41,867 bases of DNA from Planctomycetota bacterium (GCA_021325115.1 JAJPHU010000088.1:1-41867); one strand, 5' to 3'. Shown: positions 29,799-38,411, counted from the first letter of the stretch. A program made the numbers and translations. The notes: generated by a model not told the origin, from the sequence alone.

Positions 29799-31742
29799 CT
29801 AGCTGAGATGGCGCAGCCACTGGTAATAATTGTGCAGCTTCTCGCGTGCTGCAGCTTCGCTGAAGATTCCGTGATTTACCAGGTCTGCGGCCAAGACTTC
29901 GGGCGGATCCAGCTGCAAGGCGAGCAGGCCAGCCAACTGTTCCTGCCCCAAGAAGCCACGCTCGCTTACAATCTCGTCAAAACGTCGCCTGCTCGTCCGC
30001 CGCTCACGGAGGATGAGTCGCAGCTGCTCCGTGGTCAGCCAGCCAAGACGGCGGGCCAGCCGGCCTGGTGTCTCAAGACGGGCACTGCGGCGGCAAGACG
30101 GCATCTCGATGCCCAATCCTCTCAACCATGTCCCAAATCGCCTCTGCTCAACGATAGTCAGAAAGTGTTGGTCGGCCTCGCTGAGCAGAGAGACAAACGA
30201 GATCTGATTTTTGCCGCTGGACTTGGCAGCATACATGGCCTGATCGGCAATGTGGAGAAGGTCTGTCGCCGATTGCGGATAGGTCCGCGGCAAACACAGG
30301 ACTGCGCCCAGGGAGGCGCTGACCGCAACACGGCGGCCCTCGGCAGCCAGAGCATAATCCTTAAGGACTCGCCAGAGCCGATCGGCTATGATGTGCAGTT
30401 CTCTCGGCGAAGTGTTCTCCACAAGGACACAGAACTCGTCTCCGCCGTAGCGGGCAACGAGATCGCCGTGCCTCACCGCAGCGAAGAGACTGTTGGAGGT
30501 GTCCTTGAGGACGCGGTCACCGAAAAGATGGCCAAAGTGGTCGTTGATTCCCTTGAAATTATCGAGATCAATAAAGACCAGGCCCAGCGCCGTACCCCGG
30601 CGACAAGCGCGGCGGAACTGCATGCGCAACTGCTCTTCCAGGCATCCACGGCTGAAAGCGCCTGTGAGCGCATCGCGTTGTAACTCACTACGCAAGCGAT
30701 ACGCCTCCTGTTCCGCTTGCTGCATCTGTTCGCGGAGGCGTGCCTGGTCCACGCTATTCTCCAGCGTCAGCTGGGCCAGCGTCTCGGCGGCGCGGGCCAA
30801 AATATGGGGATAATGCTCGCAAGTGCCGATGTCGAGATCCACAAGGGTGGCGAAATCTTCAATCTTTTTTGCCAATGGTTCGAGGAAGGCAGCCAGAGCG
30901 GACTCATCCAGGTCATAGTGTCGTCGGCCAAAAGCGAAGATGTCGCGCAGCAGCTCCGCCTGCCCTGCATCCAGCTGGAGCTGAGCGATGTCGCTGGCAA
31001 AGGCTAGCAGACAGGCGCGCTGAGCAACGACGTGCGGGAGATCGTCGGCACGTTCGGGGGCGTGATGATGACGGATGGCCTCGGTGATCTCTTCGGGCAG
31101 CCACCAGCGGCGGAGCAAGAAGGCGCTGACTTCGGCGTGATCCACGCCCAGGAGCTGCTGCTCTCGCTGGCAGCGGTCCCTCCCGCGTTCCCACGTTCCA
31201 CGTGAGGACGAAGCGTACTCCAGCAAGCGGGCATATTCAGTGGGGCAAGCCTGGATCAGGGCCAACATACCGATGTCGCGCAGCAGCCCGGCCACCAGGT
31301 CGTCTTCGGGACTGGGACGCCCCAGGCGAAGGGCCAGCTCGTGAGCGATCATGGCGCCGGCAACGGATTCTTTCCAGAAGGTCCGTGCGATCGGCAGCCG
31401 GGCCGTCTGGCGTTGCAAAGCCGGCAGAGAAAGGCCCAATACCAAAGAACGCAGCGGTTTAAGACCAAGCAATGCAACGGCCTGTCTGATTGAAGTTATG
31501 GAGCGCGGCAAACCATACAAGGCGGAATTGACCGTGCGGAGGATTTTACCGCACAGAGCCGCATCGCGGTGGATGAGCATGGCCAACTCCGCAGGCGCGC
31601 AATCGAGCCGGCTGGTCATTTCCAGGACTTGCAAGACGACCCCAGGCGGACTGGGCAAATGGAGATCGTCTGCCAGCCGCGCGAACACGCTCTCGCGGGG
31701 AACACAGTCATTCTCTCGGAGCTGGGCTGTGCAGAGTGACAT
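29799..31742 (-). CDS. HDOD-GGDEF signalling protein (predicted diguanylate cyclase)
   Basis: This 647-residue protein joins an HDOD domain (about residues 25-245; LIHRDAALCGKILRTVNSAL, AVALLGLKPLRSLVLGLSLP, DIGMLALIQ) to a GGDEF domain (about 350-520). The catalytic motif GGDEF is intact at 433-437, preceded by RHGD (424-427) in the position of the inhibitory I-site, so it should make c-di-GMP with product feedback. A C-terminal tail of about 130 residues (RRLGWLTTEQLRLILRERRT onward) looks like a helical regulatory domain. Placed between fliL and flgB in a cluster that also encodes a PilZ protein, it probably tunes motility. A 25-nt palindrome is translated at residues 180-188 within the HDOD domain. 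Confidence 0.88.
   Translation of the reverse strand: MSLCTAQLRENDCVPRESVFARLADDLHLPSPPGVVLQVLEMTSRLDCAPAELAMLIHRDAALCGKILRTVNSALYGLPRSITSIRQAVALLGLKPLRSLVLGLSLPALQRQTARLPIARTFWKESVAGAMIAHELALRLGRPSPEDDLVAGLLRDIGMLALIQACPTEYARLLEYASSSRGTWERGRDRCQREQQLLGVDHAEVSAFLLRRWWLPEEITEAIRHHHAPERADDLPHVVAQRACLLAFASDIAQLQLDAGQAELLRDIFAFGRRHYDLDESALAAFLEPLAKKIEDFATLVDLDIGTCEHYPHILARAAETLAQLTLENSVDQARLREQMQQAEQEAYRLRSELQRDALTGAFSRGCLEEQLRMQFRRACRRGTALGLVFIDLDNFKGINDHFGHLFGDRVLKDTSNSLFAAVRHGDLVARYGGDEFCVLVENTSPRELHIIADRLWRVLKDYALAAEGRRVAVSASLGAVLCLPRTYPQSATDLLHIADQAMYAAKSSGKNQISFVSLLSEADQHFLTIVEQRRFGTWLRGLGIEMPSCRRSARLETPGRLARRLGWLTTEQLRLILRERRTSRRRFDEIVSERGFLGQEQLAGLLALQLDPPEVLAADLVNHGIFSEAAAREKLHNYYQWLRHLS
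31186..31210. repeat. 25-nt palindrome family, copy inside the HDOD-GGDEF gene
   Basis: CGTTCCCACG, TTCCA, CGTGAGGACG. It is in frame on the minus strand, encoding SRGTWERGR between two HDOD helices. Confidence 0.65.
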
Positions 31743-31902
31743 TGCTGCCTTGATTTAACCATCTCCTTCGGAACCCTTGCTGTTGCTACTCTGGCTCACA
31801 AGAGACGATTCGTCAAAAACGGGACCTTGATTTCTCGTTGCCCAATCAAACGATAAACCGGAACGCCTCAAGAGCCAAGACGGCGCAACCGATACAACCG
31901 GC

Positions 31903-32262
31903 ATGAGCCTTAACGTCCCACAAGCCGATCTCCTGACGCGTCTGCTGGACGTGGCCGCTTTGCGCCATCAGGTGATTTCCCAGAACCTTGCCAATGTTAA
32001 CACGCCAGGCTATCGCCAGCTGGAAGTGTCTTTCGAGGATGCGTTTTCCCGAGCCCTGGGTAAACAGGGCGAATCTGGTGCTCTGCGCCTTGTTCCGCGC
32101 ATCGTTGAAGGGCAGGAGAATCCGATGCGGCAAGACGGCAACACCGTCGATCTCGATAGGGAAATCGGCAGCTTGAACAAGAACTCGGTTCTGTTCGGCA
32201 CAGCGATTCAGCTGTTAATCAGCCGGATCAATATGATGCGCAGCGCTATAACGGGACGCTAA
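31903..32262 (+). CDS. flgB: Flagellar proximal rod protein FlgB
   Basis: This 119-residue rod protein starts with the expected helix ADLLTRLLDVAALRHQVISQ and the rod signature NLANVNTPGYRQLEVSFEDA. Its C-terminal helix (NSVLFGTAIQLLISRINMMR) is also typical. It joins the MS ring to the rod. It begins the main plus-strand block flgB-flgC-fliE-fliF-fliG-fliH-fliI-fliJ. The 160 bases before it, shared with the divergent HDOD-GGDEF gene, contain a lone CGATAA but no convincing sigma-28 -35 box. Confidence 0.95.
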   Translation: MSLNVPQADLLTRLLDVAALRHQVISQNLANVNTPGYRQLEVSFEDAFSRALGKQGESGALRLVPRIVEGQENPMRQDGNTVDLDREIGSLNKNSVLFGTAIQLLISRINMMRSAITGR

Positions 32263-32279
32263 TGAGAGGGAGATAGCCC

Positions 32280-32717
32280 ATGCATGGAAATCCCTTGTTC
32301 GCGGCGGCAGACATCAGCGCATCGGGGCTGGCCGCCGAGCGGCTACGCCTGGAAGTGGTGGCCAACAACATCGCCAACGCTTTTTCGACGCGCTCGGCCA
32401 ACGGCGGGCCGTATCGCCGCCAGGATGTGGTATTCTCCGCCGTGCTCAACCAGCGTCTGGGCGGTCGAGCGGGGCTGGGCGGCGTCCAGGTGGCGGGCAT
32501 CGTCGAAGACATGTCCGACCTGCGCCGCGTCCACAACCCCGGCCATCCCGACGCCGACAAGGACGGTTACGTCTCGATGCCCAACGTCGATCTGCCAGTG
32601 GAAATGGTCAACATGATAACGGCCAGCCGAGCCTACGAAGCCAACCTCCGCGCCATGCAGTTTTTCCGGCAGATGACAGAACAATCTTACAGCCTGCTGC
32701 GCAACCAAGGAGGATAA
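32280..32717 (+). CDS. flgC: Flagellar proximal rod protein FlgC
   Basis: This 145-residue rod protein follows flgB by 17 bases, with GAGGGAG upstream of ATG 32280. It shows the family start DISASGLAAERLRLEVVANN, then IANAFSTRSANGGPYRRQDV, and the C-terminal signature NVDLPVEMVNMITASRAYEA followed by NLRAMQFFRQMTEQSYSLL. Length and neighbours are typical. Confidence 0.96.
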   Translation: MHGNPLFAAADISASGLAAERLRLEVVANNIANAFSTRSANGGPYRRQDVVFSAVLNQRLGGRAGLGGVQVAGIVEDMSDLRRVHNPGHPDADKDGYVSMPNVDLPVEMVNMITASRAYEANLRAMQFFRQMTEQSYSLLRNQGG

Positions 32718-32725
32718 ATCTTCCT

Positions 32726-32750
32726 CGCACTTCCATAGAGCGTGGGAATG
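32726..32750. repeat. 25-nt palindrome family, decayed copy between flgC and fliE
   Basis: CGCACTTCCA, TAGAG, CGTGGGAATG. It fills most of the gap between flgC and fliE. An in-frame ATG at 32742 falls inside it and could be mistaken for the fliE start. Confidence 0.5.
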
Positions 32751-32786
32751 AGAGAGAATACCTCTCCAATGGCAGTGAGGATGCCT

Positions 32787-33083
32787 ATGAGCGTTTCTTC
32801 GGTATTATCTGCCGCTGCGGCCGAATCGGCTGGCCGCCTCGCTGTTCCGGCCGGCTCCGGTGCCGGCGCCTTCGCACGCGTGTTGACGCAGTTTCTCAAC
32901 GAGGCCAGCATCCACCAGGCCCAGGCCGAGAAGAGCGTAACCAACCTCGCCGCCGGTCGCGCTGACAATGTGCATAACGTGATGTTAGCGATGGCCAAGG
33001 CAGACTTGAGCTTCCATCTCGTTCTGGAAATTCGCAATCGTCTCAGCGAGGCGTATCAGGAAATCATGCGGATGCAGATTTAG
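32787..33083 (+). CDS. fliE: Flagellar hook-basal body complex protein FliE
   Basis: This 98-residue protein joins the MS ring to the rod. The C-terminal two thirds match FliE: AFARVLTQFLNEASIHQAQA, AGRADNVHNVMLAMAKADLS, and FHLVLEIRNRLSEAYQEIMR. I chose ATG 32787 because GTGAGG (32775-32780) lies six bases upstream and the length then fits. In-frame ATGs at 32742, 32769 and 32781 give longer versions, of which the first begins inside a palindrome. Confidence 0.9.
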   Translation: MSVSSVLSAAAAESAGRLAVPAGSGAGAFARVLTQFLNEASIHQAQAEKSVTNLAAGRADNVHNVMLAMAKADLSFHLVLEIRNRLSEAYQEIMRMQI

Positions 33084-33128
33084 TCTGAGCCGTACCCATA
33101 AGGGAGCGGTTGGGAACTACGGATTGCC

Positions 33129-34682
33129 ATGCGCTTTTTTCGTCAACTCTGGGAACAGTTGCGGGCCATCTATCAGGGCATGAGCCGGCCGCGGCGCATC
33201 GCCCTCTTGGTCCTGAGCGGCGTCTGCGCAATTGCGATTTTGGCCGTCGGTATCTATTCCTTTCAAACCGACTATCAAATTCTCTATTCCGGCCTCAGCG
33301 TTGAAGATGCCGGCGCCGTCACTGCCAAGCTCCAGAACCAAGGGGTACCGTTCCGTTTGAGCGCCAATGGTACAACGATCCTTGTACCAGCCGAGCGCGT
33401 CCACCAGTTGCGGCTGGATCTGGCTGTTGAAGGTGTGCCAAGCAAGGGCAAAGGCTTCGAGCTTTTCGACGAGGTGAACGTGGGCATGACCCCGTTCCAA
33501 CAGCACATCACGCTCGATCGCGCCCTGCAAGCCGAGTTGGCCCGTACCATCATGCAGGTTGACCCGGTTGTGCAGGCGCGCGTTCATCTGGTTCGGCCGG
33601 AGCCGACACCCTTTGTGCGCGAGCAGAAGCCGGCCACAGCCAGTGTCATTCTCAAACTGCGGCCAGGGGCGGTGCTGTCGCGTAGCGCGGCCCAGGGCAT
33701 CGTCGCTTTGGTCTCGCGTAGCGTTGAGGGCTTAGCACCGGAGAATGTGACGCTGGTGGACACGTCGGGCCGCATCCTCAGCGAAACGCACGGCGACACA
33801 CCGGCGCCCGTGACAACGCAGATGGAATATCGCCGCGACCTGGAAACGTACCTGTCGCACCGTGCGGAAGAGATGCTGGCGCAAGTGCTCGGTCCCGGTC
33901 GAGCCGTGGTCCGCGTCACGGCGGAGGTGAATGTTCAACATCAAAAGACGAGAAAAGAGAGTTACGATCCGGACCAGCGCGTGCTTGTCAAGGAAACGAT
34001 CACCAACCGCAAATCCACGAGCGGCGCCCCGACGAACCGGGGAGCAGCCGGTGCCGTCAGCAACTTGCCGAAGAAGAACGCTCCTGCTCCCGCAACGGGC
34101 CAACACCACAGCAATGAGAATGAAGAGAATACCGATTCGGAATGGCGGGCAACCAAGATCGAGCAAGAGATGGAGGAAGGGCGCAGCAACATCGAACGGC
34201 TGACGGTGGCAGCGCTGCTGGATCTCTCGCGGCCAGAGGGAGCAACGGGGCCAAGCCTGACAGTCGCCGAGGCAGAAGAAATCATCAAGCAAGCGGTCGG
34301 CTTTAAGAAAGGCCGCGATGAGATCAAGGTGAACGACGTGAAGTTGGTTGGCGGGGCGGCCCTGGAGAGCGTGGAGGCGGAATATCAGCAGGCGCAGCGG
34401 ATGCGCTGGTATCTCGCCCTGGCCCGCAACGTTTCGCTGGGCATGGCCGCTTTGTCGGCCTTGCTTATGGGCTTGCTCTACTACCGGCGTCTGCGGCCCA
34501 AGCCAGAAGTTAAAGAGCAAAAGCCGGAAGGCGGAGATCAAAAACCAGAAGTCAAAAGTCCGAACGACCGTCTGGCCGAGATCGTAAAGGACAACCCTGA
34601 GCTGCTGGCCAAGGTACTGGCACGTTGGATCGATCAGGCGGAAACGCCAACGGAATCTCCAGCCGCTCGGACAGCGGCGTAA
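33129..34682 (+). CDS. fliF: Flagellar MS-ring protein FliF
   Basis: This 517-residue protein forms the MS ring in the inner membrane. The first membrane helix is at about residues 22-44 (RRIALLVLSGVCAIAILAVG). Ring-building domains follow: TDYQILYSGLSVEDAGAVTA, then FELFDEVNVGMTPFQQHITL and QARVHLVRPEPTPF. A charged periplasmic loop leads to the second helix (NVSLGMAALSALLMGLLYYR). The cytoplasmic tail that binds FliG ends in VKDNPELLAKVLARWI. A low-complexity segment, EVKEQKPEGGDQKPEVK, just after the second helix comes from short DNA repeats like those near 22800. It follows fliE in the usual order. Confidence 0.95.
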   Translation: MRFFRQLWEQLRAIYQGMSRPRRIALLVLSGVCAIAILAVGIYSFQTDYQILYSGLSVEDAGAVTAKLQNQGVPFRLSANGTTILVPAERVHQLRLDLAVEGVPSKGKGFELFDEVNVGMTPFQQHITLDRALQAELARTIMQVDPVVQARVHLVRPEPTPFVREQKPATASVILKLRPGAVLSRSAAQGIVALVSRSVEGLAPENVTLVDTSGRILSETHGDTPAPVTTQMEYRRDLETYLSHRAEEMLAQVLGPGRAVVRVTAEVNVQHQKTRKESYDPDQRVLVKETITNRKSTSGAPTNRGAAGAVSNLPKKNAPAPATGQHHSNENEENTDSEWRATKIEQEMEEGRSNIERLTVAALLDLSRPEGATGPSLTVAEAEEIIKQAVGFKKGRDEIKVNDVKLVGGAALESVEAEYQQAQRMRWYLALARNVSLGMAALSALLMGLLYYRRLRPKPEVKEQKPEGGDQKPEVKSPNDRLAEIVKDNPELLAKVLARWIDQAETPTESPAARTAA

Positions 34683-34841
34683 CCAAGAAGACCAGCCTCA
34701 CAATCACGGAGAACGCAGAGAAGAAAAAGAAGAAAGCAGAAGAACAGCCGGGTAATTGATGGGCCTGTATACGGTTTGTTTTTTCTTATCCGTGTTTTTT
34801 TCTATGGTCTCAGTAACTCTGGGGTTAGCTGAAGGCGCTAT

Positions 34842-35813
34842 ATGGCGACGCGTACAGGGATCGAAAAAGCCGCTCTTCTATTACATGGTCTTCCACCCGA
34901 GGCAGTGGAGAAAGTGTTGACCGCAATAGGCCCCGAGCGCGGCGAACGTCTGCGGAACGAACTGGCGAAGCTGCAGCAGCAGGAAGGCTCTCCTGATGAT
35001 ATCGGCGAAATCATCCGCGAGTTTGAGGAGCTATTGCTCCAGAGCGACACCGCTTCCCCAGCTGCGCCGACGCCACGGCAGCTCGCCGCCTACCAACCAC
35101 CCTCGGACACGGATATCTCCCTGCCGCCGTTGCCGAGCGATCCTGTGCAAGCTTTACACGCTCTGCCGCCAGATCGCCTTGCGGCTGTGCTGCAAGGCGA
35201 ACAAGCGCACACTATTGCCTTGGTGCTCAATGACCTGCCGGCCGAGACAGCAGGAGAAATTCTCCGCCAGCTGACTCCGGAAAGACGTCGCGAGGTATCG
35301 GTTCGCCTTAGCCGGCTGAACGGCAGTGCCCCGGAATTGCTGGTTCGCATTGCTCGTGCCCTGGTCCAGAAGAGCCAGGCCCTGAGCGGCAAACGCCGCG
35401 GCGCCAGCGCCGATGCTAAATGCGAGAAGATGGCGAGCATGCTGCGCTGCCTGGAAAAAAACGAACGCCTGGAAGTGCTCGCCGCTCTGGAGGAAAGTGA
35501 CCCGGAGACGGCGGCACGCATCAAGGAAATGCTGTACACCTTCGAGGACCTGCTGCGCGTCCACGATCGTTCGCTGCAGAAGCTGCTGGCAGAAATCGAC
35601 TCCAAGACGCTGAGTATGGCTCTCAAAGGGGCCAACGAGGCGATTCGGGAAAAGCTGCTGACGAACTTGAGCAAGCGCGCTCGCGAGGCGCTCCAGGAAG
35701 AGATGGAGTTCGTGGGCATGGTGCCTCTCCCTCAAGTACGGCAGGCCCAGAAGGCGATTGTGGATGCGATGCAACGTCTCGATCAGGCGGGCGAATTGAT
35801 GATGAGCGAATGA
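34842..35813 (+). CDS. fliG: Flagellar motor switch protein FliG
   Basis: This 323-residue rotor protein binds FliF at its N-terminus and interacts with MotA at its C-terminus. The torque domain is well kept (EDLLRVHDRSLQKLLAEIDS, then SMALKGANEAIREKLLTNLS, KRAREALQEEMEF). In the middle domain, the EHPQ segment that contacts FliM in other bacteria (EHPQTIALIL) reads EQAHTIALVL. A Pro-rich linker (about residues 72-100) joins the first two domains. The 159 bases before it contain purine-rich CACGGAGAACGCAGAGAAG and, further on, pyrimidine-rich DNA that may be a degenerate inverted repeat. A perfect 26-base palindrome follows the stop. Confidence 0.93.
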   Translation: MATRTGIEKAALLLHGLPPEAVEKVLTAIGPERGERLRNELAKLQQQEGSPDDIGEIIREFEELLLQSDTASPAAPTPRQLAAYQPPSDTDISLPPLPSDPVQALHALPPDRLAAVLQGEQAHTIALVLNDLPAETAGEILRQLTPERRREVSVRLSRLNGSAPELLVRIARALVQKSQALSGKRRGASADAKCEKMASMLRCLEKNERLEVLAALEESDPETAARIKEMLYTFEDLLRVHDRSLQKLLAEIDSKTLSMALKGANEAIREKLLTNLSKRAREALQEEMEFVGMVPLPQVRQAQKAIVDAMQRLDQAGELMMSE

Positions 35814-35818
35814 TGGAT

Positions 35819-35844
35819 TTCATCGTTTCGCGCGAAACGATGAA
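35819..35844. repeat. Perfect 26-base palindrome between fliG and fliH
   Basis: The arms TTCATCGTTTCGC and GCGAAACGATGAA meet with no loop (35819-35831 and 35832-35844). It starts five bases after the fliG stop and ends 45 bases before fliH. It could be a dimeric regulator site, a repeat or an RNA hairpin. No other copy is seen in this window. Confidence 0.8.
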
Positions 35845-35889
35845 TTGCGCGCCGAGGAATTGCGGCGAAACGAGGCCGCCGGAGGAGCG

Positions 35890-36522
35890 ATGCGGGAACA
35901 CAACTCGGTTCGCAGCTTCGAGATCGTCTTTCGTCCCTCGCCGCGGCTTTACGAAATTGTCCGCGCTAGCCCGCACCTGCCGCTGCCGCCCGTGCCGTCG
36001 CCCAAGCCTCCACCGCCGCCGCAGCCACAGCCGGCGCAGCAGGAACGCGAAGAACGGCAGGCGATCGAGCGGGTATTGGAACAACTACAGAAAGCTGCGG
36101 AACAGCTCGCCGCACGCTACGATGCGGCGCGCGATGAGATGCGACAAGCTGCGATTGAATTGGCGATTGCTGTCGCCGGGCGCGTCGTCTTCGACAAGCT
36201 GCAAGCCGGGGAATTTCCCATCGAAGAGATGGTGCGCCAGGCATTGGCACATCTGCCGGCTGCTCCGGTCCTGACCGTTTACTTACATCCGGAAGATCGG
36301 GCACTGCTTCAGCGCCGCCTTGCGGATAGATCGTTGCTGCCGACGCGGGAAACACAATTGCGGATCGAGGCGGATGCGTCGTTGAGGCGAGGTGGCTGCC
36401 GGGTGGAAGCGGGCGAGATTCACGTCCTTACCGACCTGGCGGATCAACTGGCCGGGCTGCGCCAGCATCTCTTGTGGAGCGCAAACCATGCTCAATCTGG
36501 ATCTGGATCGGCTACGTCGTGA
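35890..36522 (+). CDS. fliH: Flagellar export apparatus protein FliH
   Basis: This 210-residue protein has the FliH layout. A short N-terminal segment is followed by a Pro-rich stretch (SPKPPPPPQPQPAQQ), a long helix (ERQAIERVLEQLQKAAEQLA, then DEMRQAAIELAIAVAGRVVF), and the C-terminal domain (LTVYLHPEDRALLQ, then IEADASLRRGGCRVEAGEIH) that binds the FliI ATPase. It regulates FliI and brings cargo to the export gate. The start at 35890 has GGAGGAG just upstream. The end overlaps fliI by 35 bases, and the last 15 residues are encoded in that overlap. Confidence 0.88.
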   Translation: MREHNSVRSFEIVFRPSPRLYEIVRASPHLPLPPVPSPKPPPPPQPQPAQQEREERQAIERVLEQLQKAAEQLAARYDAARDEMRQAAIELAIAVAGRVVFDKLQAGEFPIEEMVRQALAHLPAAPVLTVYLHPEDRALLQRRLADRSLLPTRETQLRIEADASLRRGGCRVEAGEIHVLTDLADQLAGLRQHLLWSANHAQSGSGSATS

Positions 36523-37807
36523 GGCGGCCCGATACGAGTTGTTTCGCACCAGCGGTGTGCTCCGCAGTGCTACAGGCTTACTCTTATCGTGCAGTCTGCC
36601 AGCGGCGATTGGCGATCAATGTGCCATCCATAAACCTGACGGCGATTCACTACTCGCCGAGGTGATCGGCTTCCAAAACGGCGTGGCCTACGTGGTGCCC
36701 TACGAACATGTCGAAGAGGTTCATTCCGGAATGCGTGTGACCCACCTGGGCCGCGGCTTGATCACGCCGGTGGGCCGGGGGTTATTGGGACGCGTTGTGG
36801 ATGGGCTGGGCCGGCCGATCGATGGCGGCGGTCCTCTACGCGGCTGTGAGCTGCGGCCGGTGCGGCGCGGCACACCGCCGCCGTTGACGCGGGCACGTAT
36901 CTGCCAGCCATTCGGGACCGGCCTGCGCGTCCTCGACGGCCTGCTGACCTGCGGGCAGGGCCAGCGTCTCGGCATCTTCGCCGGCAGCGGCGTCGGCAAA
37001 AGTACACTGCTGGGTGAAATCGCCAAGGGATCACAGGCCGATGTAAATGTGCTGGTGCTGGTTGGTGAGCGCGGCCGGGAGGTGCGTTCCTTCCTGGAAG
37101 ATTGCCTCGGTACGGAGGGGCTGAAGCGCTCGGTGGTGGTAGTGGCGACCTGCGATCAGGCGCCGCTGATGCGCGCCCGCGCGGCCCAGGTGGCGATCAC
37201 GATGGCAGACTACTTCCGCGCCCATGGCGCCCATGTCCTGTTCATGCTTGACAGTTTGACGCGCCTGGCAATGGCCCAGCGCGAACTGGGCTTGGCCTTG
37301 GGCGAGCCGCCCAGCGCCCGTGGCTACACGCCCTCGGTATTTCAGGTGTTGGCCAACACGGTCGAGCAACTCGGCAATGCTGCGACAGGCAGTATCACCG
37401 GCATTCTCACGGTGCTAGTCGATGGCGATGACCTCGATGAGCCGATCGCCGACGCCGCACGCGGAATGCTCGATGGACACATTGTCCTCGATCGCCGCTT
37501 GGCCGAGCGCGGGCATTACCCGGCGGTTAATGTGGCGCGAAGCATCAGCCGTGTGGCCTGCGAGGTGACGGATGCGGGGCATCAACAGTCGGCCCGCAAA
37601 CTGCGCGAGATCCTGGCCGTACACGCCGAGACCGAGGATCTCATCCGCATCGGCGCCTATGCCCGCGGCAGCAGCCCTCAAGTCGATCGCGCCATCGAGC
37701 TGATGCCGTCTGTGCTGGAGTTTTTACGGCAGAACATCGGCGAACACGCAACGCTTGCCCAGACACGCGAACGGATGGACCGCATCGCCGCCTTGTGGCC
37801 GTTCTGA
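36488..37807 (+). CDS. fliI: Flagellum-specific ATPase FliI
   Basis: This 439-residue ATPase energises flagellar export. It has the Walker A motif GSGVGKST (166-173), the catalytic segment LVGERGREVRSFLEDCLG, the Walker B strand HVLFMLDSLTRLAMAQRELG, and the type III ATPase signature PPSARGYTPSVFQVL. The length is typical. ATG 36488 follows GGAG (36475-36480 region) at a normal spacing and lies inside the end of fliH, so the two are translationally coupled. The 3' end is close to the start of a GCCAAG-type inverted repeat that separates it from fliJ. Confidence 0.97.
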   Translation: MLNLDLDRLRREAARYELFRTSGVLRSATGLLLSCSLPAAIGDQCAIHKPDGDSLLAEVIGFQNGVAYVVPYEHVEEVHSGMRVTHLGRGLITPVGRGLLGRVVDGLGRPIDGGGPLRGCELRPVRRGTPPPLTRARICQPFGTGLRVLDGLLTCGQGQRLGIFAGSGVGKSTLLGEIAKGSQADVNVLVLVGERGREVRSFLEDCLGTEGLKRSVVVVATCDQAPLMRARAAQVAITMADYFRAHGAHVLFMLDSLTRLAMAQRELGLALGEPPSARGYTPSVFQVLANTVEQLGNAATGSITGILTVLVDGDDLDEPIADAARGMLDGHIVLDRRLAERGHYPAVNVARSISRVACEVTDAGHQQSARKLREILAVHAETEDLIRIGAYARGSSPQVDRAIELMPSVLEFLRQNIGEHATLAQTRERMDRIAALWPF

Positions 37808-37820
37808 GAAAGGGAGGATG

Positions 37821-37941
37821 AACCGCCAAGGATGCCAAGACCGAAAGAAGAGAAAATGATTCAAGCACGAACAGCAAAGAAGACAAATTAGACCTTTATT
37901 TGTTTTTGTGTTGATTCTTCCTTCTTGGCGCCTTGGCGGTT
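37821..37941 (+). repeat. Long inverted repeat of the GCCAAG type, copy 2
   Basis: The arms AACCGCCAAGGATGCCAAGA (37821-37840) and TCTTGGCGCCTTGGCGGTT (37923-37941) pair almost fully, with one small length difference. It occupies the fliI-fliJ gap and ends five bases before the fliJ start codon. It is related to 3573-3670. Confidence 0.75.
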
Positions 37942-37946
37942 TGTTT

Positions 37947-38411
37947 ATGAAACGATTCCGATTCCGTCTGGAGCGTGTACTGTCGCTAAAAGAGCAACGC
38001 GAGCGGCTGGCCGAGAAGCGGCAGCAGCAAGCGCGGGCGCGCTGGGAGGAAGCGCGGGCAGAATGTGTCCGCATCGAGGAAGAGCTGGCGCGCACGGCGG
38101 CGCGCGCCATGGAAAAGCTGCGTGAGGCCGCGATACTGGGAACATGGCAGAGCCATTATGAACAGGCGGCCCGTTTGGGAGAGTTGTTGGCGGCAGCGCA
38201 ACGGCGGCTCGCCGAGGCCGAGAAGCTGTTGCAGGAAGCGAACCGCTTGCGTATACAGCTGGCCCGGGAAGTGGAGATGCTGCGCGATCTTCGTAGGAAA
38301 GAATGGCAAAATTACCAAAAAGAGGCGGCCCGGCAGCAACAGAACAAATTGGATGAGCTAGGATTGCAGCGCTGGCTGGCGGCGCGGTCCTCAATGCACA
38401 ATGGCGAATGA
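37947..38411 (+). CDS. fliJ: Flagellar export chaperone FliJ
   Basis: This 154-residue, highly charged coiled-coil protein begins MKRFRFRLERVLSLKEQRER, the usual FliJ start, and stays helical to the end. FliJ sits in the FliI ring and links it to the export gate. ATG 37947 follows directly after the right arm of an inverted repeat, with no visible ribosome site, so translation may depend on RNA structure. An earlier in-frame start at 37908 lies inside the repeat and would add a non-FliJ-like segment. The position after fliI is normal. Confidence 0.88.
   Translation: MKRFRFRLERVLSLKEQRERLAEKRQQQARARWEEARAECVRIEEELARTAARAMEKLREAAILGTWQSHYEQAARLGELLAAAQRRLAEAEKLLQEANRLRIQLAREVEMLRDLRRKEWQNYQKEAARQQQNKLDELGLQRWLAARSSMHNGE

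Noticed and set aside
31850..31862. CGATAA box upstream of flgB as a sigma-28 promoter
   Set aside because: No -35-like sequence is found at spacings of 10 to 12 bases.
33732..34541. Minus-strand open frame opposite fliF
   Set aside because: Antisense shadow with no recognisable domain or start signal.
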